From the NCBI GenBank assembly GCA_021844645.1, contig JAKBTA010000012.1, positions 1-28,549 of the forward strand: a stretch of 28,549 bases of DNA, in the 5' to 3' direction. The stretch comes from Nitrospirota bacterium. Its GTDB lineage: Bacteria; Nitrospirota_A; Leptospirillia; Leptospirillales; Leptospirillaceae. Below, piece after piece: positions 23,378-28,549 of the stretch (the stretch's first letter is position 1; each line of letters starts with the position of its first letter). The position numbers were made by a program, and so were the translations under genes. The notes under the pieces were generated by a model. That model was not told the DNA's origin, did not search any database, and worked only from the letters and a program-made list of their open reading frames with translations.

Positions 23378-23776
23378 GTGGAAAAACGTTATACCCAAAC
23401 GCACGAATGGATTGCCTTGAACGAAAGTGGTTCGGAAGGAACTGTGGGAATAACCGATTTTGCCCAGAAAGAAGTCACCGATGTTGTTTTTGTCGAGCTT
23501 CCGAAAATCGGCAAGAGAGTCCCCAAGGGAGGTGAGGCGGCTATTATTGAATCCGTAAAAGCCGCATTTTCCATTTATGCTCCAATGGGTGGATCTGTTA
23601 TTGCAGGAAATCAGGCACTTGACTCCAATCCGGCTCTTTTGAACCAGGATCCTTTGGGGCAAGGATGGATTTTCCGATTGAAGCTGGACGATCCAACGGA
23701 GTTTTCATCCCTGATGGATGAAAAAGCCTACAATGCTTATCTTTCTGATGGGGGAGGGCAGCCCGGTCATGGCTGA
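23378..23776 (+). CDS. gcvH: Glycine cleavage system H protein
   Basis: A 132-aa lipoyl carrier that shuttles the methylamine intermediate between P, T and L proteins. The lipoylation site is Lys61 in IIESVKAAFSIYAPMGG. The start motif RYTQTHEWIAL and the GITDFAQKEVTDVVFVELP strand are classic. The start is GTG 23378 with AAGGAGGA just upstream; no ATG fits. The last 8 bp overlap the gcvPA start. Its lipoyl group can be supplied by the first and last genes of the same operon. Confidence 0.96.
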   Translation: MEKRYTQTHEWIALNESGSEGTVGITDFAQKEVTDVVFVELPKIGKRVPKGGEAAIIESVKAAFSIYAPMGGSVIAGNQALDSNPALLNQDPLGQGWIFRLKLDDPTEFSSLMDEKAYNAYLSDGGGQPGHG

Positions 23777-25142
23777 TTTTATTCCGCACACACCTTCCGA
23801 AACCCGAGAAATGTTGAAGGAAATTGGTGTGGACAGGCTTGAAGACCTCTTGGCTCCCTATCCAAAGGATCATGTACTGCCGGACCTTTCCGACATTCCT
23901 TCCGGTTTGACCGAGTCTTCCCTGATAAGGCGCATGCAGGAGATGGCATCCCGGAACAAGGCCGGTGGTTCCGTGCCGATTTTCCGTGGAGCCGGAGCTT
24001 ATGACCATTTTATCCCCCAAGCAGTTTCACCTCTGGTGAGCAGGGGGGAGTTCCTGACGGCCTATACTCCTTATCAGCCTGAAGTTTCGCAGGGTCTGCT
24101 CCAGGTCATTTTCGAATATCAAACGACAATGGCGAATCTGTACGGGATGGATCTCTCCAATGCATCCGTTTACGACGGGGCCACAGCCCTGGCCGAAGCA
24201 TGTCTGGTGGCCCATCGACAAGAGGGGCGTTCCAAAATCCTGATTTCCGAAGGTGTGGATCCGGATATTGCCAAAGTGGTCAAGACCTATGTCGAGGGAG
24301 TCGGATGTTCACTGAACCCCATCCCCCTTGTATCAGGGAAAACCAGGCTTCAGGACGTCATTGCCCATCTGGATGATCAGACCGCCTGTTTTGTCGGAGC
24401 CATTCCGACCTTTTGGGGAACAGTCGAGGACTTTTCCGGATTTGCGGATGCACTCCACCAAAATGGTTCCCTGCTGATTTTTCATGCAAATCCCCATTCT
24501 CTGGCTGTCCTTCGGACCCCCGGATCTTGGGGTGCGGATCTGGCGACAGGGGAAGGTCAGCCCCTTGGAATCCCCCTTTCCGGAGGAGGACCCTATCTGG
24601 GTATCCTCACTGCGGCAAGACCCTTTATGCGTAAAATTCCGGGGCGGCTTGTGGGAAAGACGCTGGACAGGGAGGGCAGAACAGCTTATGTGTTGACCCT
24701 TCAGGCCAGAGAGCAGCACATCCGCCGGGAGAAGGCCAATTCGAATATCTGCTCCAACGAGACACTTCTCTCGATTCAGGCGCTGGTGACTCTTTCCCTT
24801 TTGGGCCCGGAGGGATTTCGCGAGGCGGCCCTTGGATCGATGAAAAATGCCAGAAAGCTCAGATCCCGTCTCCTATCGATTCCCGGTGTTTCCGCAGTCT
24901 GGGAGGAAACTCCGTTTTTTCATGAATTCATTCTTGAAATGCCTATGGAATCGAGAGAACTCAGTCGACTGGTCTTGTCTGAGGGATTTCTCTCCGGTCT
25001 CCCCTTGGCGGGGTATCCCTCACCAGGAGGGAAAAACCGCATGTTATGGTGCGCGACCGAAATGCGGACAGAGGAAGAGATCGAAAATCTTGGACGAACC
25101 ATTGAAAAGGTGCTTGCCCGCCATGGAGGAAGAAAATCATGA
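23769..25142 (+). CDS. gcvPA: Glycine dehydrogenase (decarboxylating) subunit 1
   Basis: A 457-aa N-terminal half of the split P protein. Family features: FIPHTPSETREMLKEIGVDRLEDLL, GAGAYDHFIPQAV, FLTAYTPYQPEVSQGLLQVIFEYQTTMANLYGMDLSNASVYDGATALAEA, and TLQAREQHIRREKANSNICSNETLLS near the end. With the second subunit it forms the PLP-dependent decarboxylase; the PLP lysine is in the partner. ATG 23769 lies within the end of gcvH behind a GGGAGGG site. It overlaps gcvPB by 4 bp (ATGA). The two-gene form is typical of many non-enteric bacteria and archaea. Confidence 0.95.
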   Translation: MADFIPHTPSETREMLKEIGVDRLEDLLAPYPKDHVLPDLSDIPSGLTESSLIRRMQEMASRNKAGGSVPIFRGAGAYDHFIPQAVSPLVSRGEFLTAYTPYQPEVSQGLLQVIFEYQTTMANLYGMDLSNASVYDGATALAEACLVAHRQEGRSKILISEGVDPDIAKVVKTYVEGVGCSLNPIPLVSGKTRLQDVIAHLDDQTACFVGAIPTFWGTVEDFSGFADALHQNGSLLIFHANPHSLAVLRTPGSWGADLATGEGQPLGIPLSGGGPYLGILTAARPFMRKIPGRLVGKTLDREGRTAYVLTLQAREQHIRREKANSNICSNETLLSIQALVTLSLLGPEGFREAALGSMKNARKLRSRLLSIPGVSAVWEETPFFHEFILEMPMESRELSRLVLSEGFLSGLPLAGYPSPGGKNRMLWCATEMRTEEEIENLGRTIEKVLARHGGRKS

Positions 25143-26650
25143 CAATCAGGGCGAACAGTGAAGAGAGGTCGGCAAGACCGGATATGCATCCCACCTTATG
25201 GGAGATCTCAAGGCCTGGCGCAAGGGGAGTCTTCCCACCAAGCGTTTCCGGATCTACGGATTTTGGAGTCCCAGAGGTTTCGATGAGGGACTCTCCTCCG
25301 TGTCTGCCAGAACTTTCAGAACTTGAGGTTGTCAGACATTTTACAAATCTCTCCCATCTCTCCCGAGGTGTGGATACCCACTTTATTCCGCTTGGATCTT
25401 GCACCATGAAATATAACCCCAAGGTATCCGACAAGGTGGCTTCGCTGCCGGGATTCTCTGACCTTCACCCAAGAACGGACCCGGAGGGGATGGAGGGACT
25501 TCTTGAAGCGATGGGGACCCTGTCAGATCTTTTGAAGTCCCTTTTGGGAATGGATGCCGTGACTCTTGCACCTGCTGCGGGAGCCCATGGAGAATTGACA
25601 GGAATCCTGATCGCCAGAAAGTATTTTGAGTCCAGGGGAGAAACATCCAGAAAAGTGATTCTGGTTCCGGACTCCGCTCATGGAACCAATCCTGCGAGTG
25701 CCTCCATGGGAGGGATGGTTGTTCGCTCAATCACTTCAAAGCCATCCGGCCATATCGACACGGCAGCCCTTGAGAAAGCCCTGTCCTCCGAGACAGCCAT
25801 GGTCATGATCACAGCGCCCAGTACTCTCGGGCTTTTTGAAGAGGAATTGTCGGAGGTTGTTCGTCTGGTTCACAAGGCCGGAGCACTGGTTTATATGGAC
25901 GGTGCGAACATGAATGCCTTTCTGGGTGTGCTGAAGCCGGGCGATCTGGGATTCGACATTGTTCATATCAATACCCACAAGACATTGGCGACTCCTCATG
26001 GCGGCGGAGGTCCGGGTTCAGGGCCGGTGGGTGTGAAATCCCATCTTGCACCCTTTCTGCCAACACCTGTCATTGTCAAGATGAACCATGTCTACTCCTT
26101 TGCAAATCCGGAAGATTCCTCTTCGATTGGTCCGGTCCGATCCTTTCTTGGGTCGACCGGGGTGTTGCTCAGAGCTCTATCCTATGTCCTTTTGCTGGGC
26201 AGGGAGGGGCTTCCGAGAGTGGCTCTGTATGCATTGCTGAATGCAAACTACCTGAAAAAAAAGCTCGATGGAGTCTTGCCTGGGGAGGGCCCTGGTTTGT
26301 GCGCCCATGAATTTGTTCTTTCTGCCAAGCCTCTGGCTGCGTTCGGAGTGCATGCGGGTGATCTTGCGAAAGGATTGCTCGATGCGGGATATTATGCGCC
26401 AACGATCCACTTCCCTCTCATTGTGCCGGAAGCATTGATGATCGAACCGACGGAGTGTGAGAGCAAGTCCATGCTGGATGCATTTGCCGAGGATTTTTCA
26501 AGGATCGTGGAAAAGGCAGCACTCCATCCGTCCGAGATTCTCTCTGCGCCGTTGCGGACTCCGGTATCCCGTCCGGATGAAGTTCTGGCGGCCAGGGACC
26601 CGGTGTTAAAAGATCCGACTGTTTCTTCTGGAAATCTCCGGAAGGATTGA
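25139..26650 (+). CDS. gcvPB: Glycine dehydrogenase (decarboxylating) subunit 2
   Basis: A 503-aa C-terminal half of the split P protein, carrying the PLP-binding lysine (about Lys281, in HINTHKTLATPHGGGGPG). Other landmarks: FIPLGSCTMKYNPKV, LAPAAGAHGELTGILIARKYF, PDSAHGTNPASASMGG and APTIHFPLIVPEALMIEPTECESKSMLDAF. It works with GcvPA to decarboxylate glycine and load the aminomethyl group on GcvH. Start ATG 25139 overlaps gcvPA. The final TGA shares a base with the next ATG (TGATG), so the lipoylation gene is coupled to it. Confidence 0.95.
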   Translation: MTIRANSEERSARPDMHPTLWEISRPGARGVFPPSVSGSTDFGVPEVSMRDSPPCLPELSELEVVRHFTNLSHLSRGVDTHFIPLGSCTMKYNPKVSDKVASLPGFSDLHPRTDPEGMEGLLEAMGTLSDLLKSLLGMDAVTLAPAAGAHGELTGILIARKYFESRGETSRKVILVPDSAHGTNPASASMGGMVVRSITSKPSGHIDTAALEKALSSETAMVMITAPSTLGLFEEELSEVVRLVHKAGALVYMDGANMNAFLGVLKPGDLGFDIVHINTHKTLATPHGGGGPGSGPVGVKSHLAPFLPTPVIVKMNHVYSFANPEDSSSIGPVRSFLGSTGVLLRALSYVLLLGREGLPRVALYALLNANYLKKKLDGVLPGEGPGLCAHEFVLSAKPLAAFGVHAGDLAKGLLDAGYYAPTIHFPLIVPEALMIEPTECESKSMLDAFAEDFSRIVEKAALHPSEILSAPLRTPVSRPDEVLAARDPVLKDPTVSSGNLRKD

Positions 26651-27297
26651 TGCTGCGCCCAGGAAAGAAAATCGCCATCCCGCTTTTTTCAGACCACATG
26701 CGGGGGGCATCGGAGCAAATGGGCATGGATCAATCTCTTCTGGAGGGAATGGCCACTCTCTCAAAGGATGACAAGATCTTTTATAGCCTTTTGAGAACCT
26801 ACCGGATTGCTCCAGGGCAGGTTACAGTTGGCCGGACGTATCGAGGAACTCCACCTGAAGACTGGAGAGTGGAGAATGGCCGTTGGGTTGTTCGTCCAAC
26901 AGGAGGAGGTGCGGTTCTCCATGGTCAGGATCTCTGTTTTTCCCTTATGATGCCGATTCGTCCACGGATGGTTCTTGTCGATCTCTATGGATTTCTGCAT
27001 ATTTTTTTGGGAAAGTTTGTTGGAGATTTGGGAATAGAATCCTCTCTTGGTGGAAAGCCCGAAAGGGCGCATGATGGCCGTGGAACCTGTTTTTCGGAAC
27101 CTGTTTGTGGGGATTTGATCTCAAACTCGAAAAAAATTCTGGGAGGGGCCATCCGGATGGGTCGGTCGGGTTTCCTCTACCAGGGCTCTCTTCTGGTGGA
27201 AGGTTTTTCTCCTCTGGAGATTCAGGACCGCTTTCTATCGTGGTACAGGGGTGCCAATCGTCTTTTCCTTCATGATGGGGTTCTTGTGTGTCAATGA
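26650..27297 (+). CDS. LplA/LipM-family octanoyl or lipoyl transferase
   Basis: A 215-aa member of the biotin/lipoate protein ligase fold. Motifs: RPTGGGAVLHG (82-92), the KKILGGA lysine segment (161-167) and QGSLLVEG. Cys147 in GTCFSEP is placed like the catalytic cysteine of LipM-type octanoyltransferases (Cys150 in Bacillus), which favours transfer of octanoate from acyl carrier protein over ATP-dependent lipoate ligation. The C-terminal accessory domain of E. coli-type LplA is missing, also in keeping with LipM. The operon supplies LipA for the following step, so GcvH is the likely target. ATG 26650 follows GGAAGG and overlaps the gcvPB stop. Confidence 0.85.
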   Translation: MLRPGKKIAIPLFSDHMRGASEQMGMDQSLLEGMATLSKDDKIFYSLLRTYRIAPGQVTVGRTYRGTPPEDWRVENGRWVVRPTGGGAVLHGQDLCFSLMMPIRPRMVLVDLYGFLHIFLGKFVGDLGIESSLGGKPERAHDGRGTCFSEPVCGDLISNSKKILGGAIRMGRSGFLYQGSLLVEGFSPLEIQDRFLSWYRGANRLFLHDGVLVCQ

Positions 27298-27345
27298 GTG
27301 AGGCGTTTTCGGACCGTGTCCATGTTTCAATAGAGGGGAGACCTG

Positions 27346-27735
27346 ATGGTTTGGATCAATACGCGGGTGGAATGCGAGAAACTTGCTGACGGGATGGAAA
27401 TCGCAGAGGATGTCCTTGATTCATCCGGAAGGATTTTGCTGAAAGCCCCCCAGACGGTGAACGGTTCCCTGAAAAAAATTCTCGGCTCCAGGGGGGTGCT
27501 GTCGGTTGTTACCCGAACATGGAGGGATAAAGAGTCAGATGAGCTTCTTCTGGAGCTCAGGATGGAAATTGCTGCCTTATGTGACAGACATCGATATCTG
27601 AAAGACGATCCGCGACGAATGGATTCTGTGAAGCTCTTTGCGAGAGCCTTTGAGCTTTCAAAAAAGATCTGTTTGCCACCTGGGGAGAGTCTTTGCAATC
27701 AACTACCCACCACTAAACAAGGAGAACGGTTGTAA
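27346..27735 (+). pseudogene. Truncated N-terminal domain (DUF3391-like) of a probable HD-GYP protein
   Basis: A 129-codon frame with a good start (GGGGAGA before ATG 27346). Residues about 7-55 (VECEKLADGMEIAEDVLDSSGRILLKAPQTV and following) resemble the DUF3391-type domain that precedes HD-GYP c-di-GMP phosphodiesterase domains. A helix follows (VKLFARAFELSKKI), and the frame then ends where the HD domain should start. The last 11 or so codons (QLPTTKQGERL) match the sequence of an IS605-type element end on the other strand, so the native C-terminus seems to have been lost to insertion at about 27700. The rest may lie beyond the right edge of the window. It may alternatively be a free-standing small domain. 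Confidence 0.6.
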
Positions 27736-27762
27736 CGGGGTTTTGCAGTTCAAGCGTTCAAT

Positions 27763-28428
27763 TCAGACTGCGATAGGCGGGTTGATGGTCGCCTTGAAAC
27801 GGATATTTCGTGCGGCATTGATGTCCGTATTTTCAATATGTTCGCATTCTTGACAGGAGAGTTGGTCTTGAGACTTTCGGTTGTCTTTTTCGCAATGTCT
27901 ACACACAGAGCATGTGCGGGAGGTGTTTCGTGGATCAATCAGAACCACGGGAACCCCTTCCAGAACAGCCTTGTAGGTGATAAAGCGTCTCAACTGGTCA
28001 AACGCCCATTTTCCGAATCGTTCCTTTTGGCTCTTTCCAACCATTGTCCGGCCGTTGAATCCCTTGAGATCCTCAAGGGCAATACCTCGTCCGGTGCCTT
28101 TTGCCTTGGAAACGATTCGTTTGGAAAGACAGTGATTCGTGTCTTTTTTAAATCGCGTTTCTTTGCCAGACGCTTTTTTCAGGGTGTGGATCTTTTTCCG
28201 AACCTGATCCACCCCTTCTCCGGAGAACGATTCTCCATCGGAGTCGGTGGAAAGATGGACGATCCCCATATCGACTCCGAGAAACTCTTCGGGGTCATAC
28301 GGTGTTCCGGTCTCGAAGGACTTTCTGGAAATCCAGTTGCAGGCGTCGTTGAAAGTCTCGATCGTCTCAAGAAGAGACTTGGCCTGTTCTTTGGTCTGGG
28401 TCAGTTTGACCTTCAATGTTTTTTTCAT
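27763..28428 (-). CDS. Compact, internally deleted TnpB (IS605 OrfB family)
   Basis: A 221-aa TnpB-like RNA-guided nuclease homologue, against about 370-400 aa for the family. The N-terminus (KTLKVKLTQTKEQAKSLLETIETFNDACNWISRKSF) joins abruptly at about residue 42 to PYDPEEFLGVDMGIV, omitting most of the WED/REC region, and a second small gap occurs near residue 86. The RuvC triad is intact: Asp53 (GVDMGIV), Glu119 (ALEDLKG) and Asp202 (TDINAARN). Zinc-finger cysteines are at 173, 176, 192 and 195. The frame is open throughout. ATG 28428 precedes the conserved KKTLKVKL; an upstream ATG at 28458 is also possible. Guide-RNA-directed cutting is doubtful without the missing region. Confidence 0.8.
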   Translation of the reverse strand: MKKTLKVKLTQTKEQAKSLLETIETFNDACNWISRKSFETGTPYDPEEFLGVDMGIVHLSTDSDGESFSGEGVDQVRKKIHTLKKASGKETRFKKDTNHCLSKRIVSKAKGTGRGIALEDLKGFNGRTMVGKSQKERFGKWAFDQLRRFITYKAVLEGVPVVLIDPRNTSRTCSVCRHCEKDNRKSQDQLSCQECEHIENTDINAARNIRFKATINPPIAV

Positions 28429-28482
28429 AAGCTCATCATGGGATATACATTGTCCCATGTAAATCGCTAACAGATAAGGAGA

Positions 28483-28539
28483 AGCGCATTCCTACCCTCT
28501 CCTGATGGAACGACCATCCAGGAAAGGGTAGCCTGCGCT
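28483..28539. repeat. Long imperfect hairpin, candidate left end of the tnpB element
   Basis: Nested complementary arms: AGCGCA (28483-28488) with TGCGCT (28534-28539), CTACCCT (28492-28498) with AGGGTAG (28525-28531), and TCCTGATGG (28500-28508) with CCATC-CAGGA (28514-28523, one bulged C), around an AACGA loop. IS200/IS605 elements carry subterminal hairpins recognised as single strands, and this lies just upstream of tnpB. Confidence 0.55.
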
Positions 28540-28549
28540 AAACACGGAT

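Larger units (their letters stand above)
27700..28549 (-). mobile_element. tnpB-only IS605/IS1341-type insertion element, outer boundary not resolved
   Basis: It contains the TnpB gene. On the minus strand the sequence after tnpB ends TTTAGTGGTGGGTAGTTGA (near 27699-27717), the style of right end common to this group. The usual perfect end hairpin is degenerate here (ACCC and GGGT with a long loop). On the other side a long hairpin (28483-28539) lies upstream of tnpB and may be the left end. No tnpA is present, so the element would not be autonomous. The true left end may be outside the window. Confidence 0.6.

Noticed and set aside
1..28549. tRNA, rRNA, CRISPR arrays, phage genes
   Set aside because: Gaps between genes were read for cloverleaf arms, spaced repeats and phage-like genes; none was found.

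Overview
The window reads as chromosomal DNA of a Gram-negative bacterium. It encodes outer-membrane beta-barrels, a tripartite RND efflux system, a SurA-like periplasmic protein and a true DksA. GC content is near 50% by eye. Gene content and protein style (TusA of the CPxNFVK type beside Dsr-like proteins, split GcvPA/GcvPB, a clustered lipoylation and glycine-cleavage operon) suggest a Nitrospirota bacterium, possibly a Leptospirillum-like chemolithoautotroph. That assignment is inference; no rRNA or other marker gene is present to prove it.

Layout. 244-1450 (minus) is a sulfur-carrier cluster: TusA, a DsrE-like protein, and two small cysteine-free proteins resembling DsrF/TusC and DsrH/TusB. 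1579-2799 (minus) is an unrecognised 406-aa protein, divergent from a DUF374 acyltransferase (2846-3613). 3898-4986 is an outer-membrane protein. 5063-5686 is an HTH plus DUF1232 protein that appears to have a leaderless promoter inside a perfect inverted repeat. 5897-11504 is a translationally coupled TolC / membrane-fusion / heavy-metal-type RND efflux operon. A LigB-type extradiol dioxygenase (minus) converges on it and diverges from dksA. dksA is followed by a short-chain dehydrogenase, a TPR protein and dapF. The DapF is unusual because both catalytic cysteine positions are serine. 15452-17028 (minus) holds a protein with a degenerate GGDEF domain and a 62-aa membrane protein. 17138-19662 holds a methyltransferase, a 343-bp gene-free stretch rich in inverted repeats, a small SH3-like protein, a rhodanese and a small beta-barrel protein. 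19718-21016 (minus) holds a SurA-N protein and a UPF0178 protein.

21295-27297 is one tight operon: lipA-gcvT-gcvH-gcvPA-gcvPB-lipM/lplA-like. It supplies the T, H and P proteins of glycine cleavage together with the enzymes that would attach an octanoyl/lipoyl group to GcvH and sulfurate it. The L protein is not in the window.

The right edge carries a tnpB-only IS605/IS1341-type element (about 27700 to at least 28539, minus). Its end appears to have truncated a gene for the N-terminal domain of a probable HD-GYP protein. The TnpB itself is shortened by what look like two in-frame internal deletions but keeps its RuvC triad and zinc finger.

Most notable observations: the Ser/Ser DapF, the compact TnpB, the leaderless/inverted-repeat promoter, a 13-bp operator-like motif shared by the outer-membrane protein and efflux promoters, the structured region 17804-18146, and the cysteine-free Dsr-like partners. 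No rRNA, tRNA or CRISPR array was recognised.
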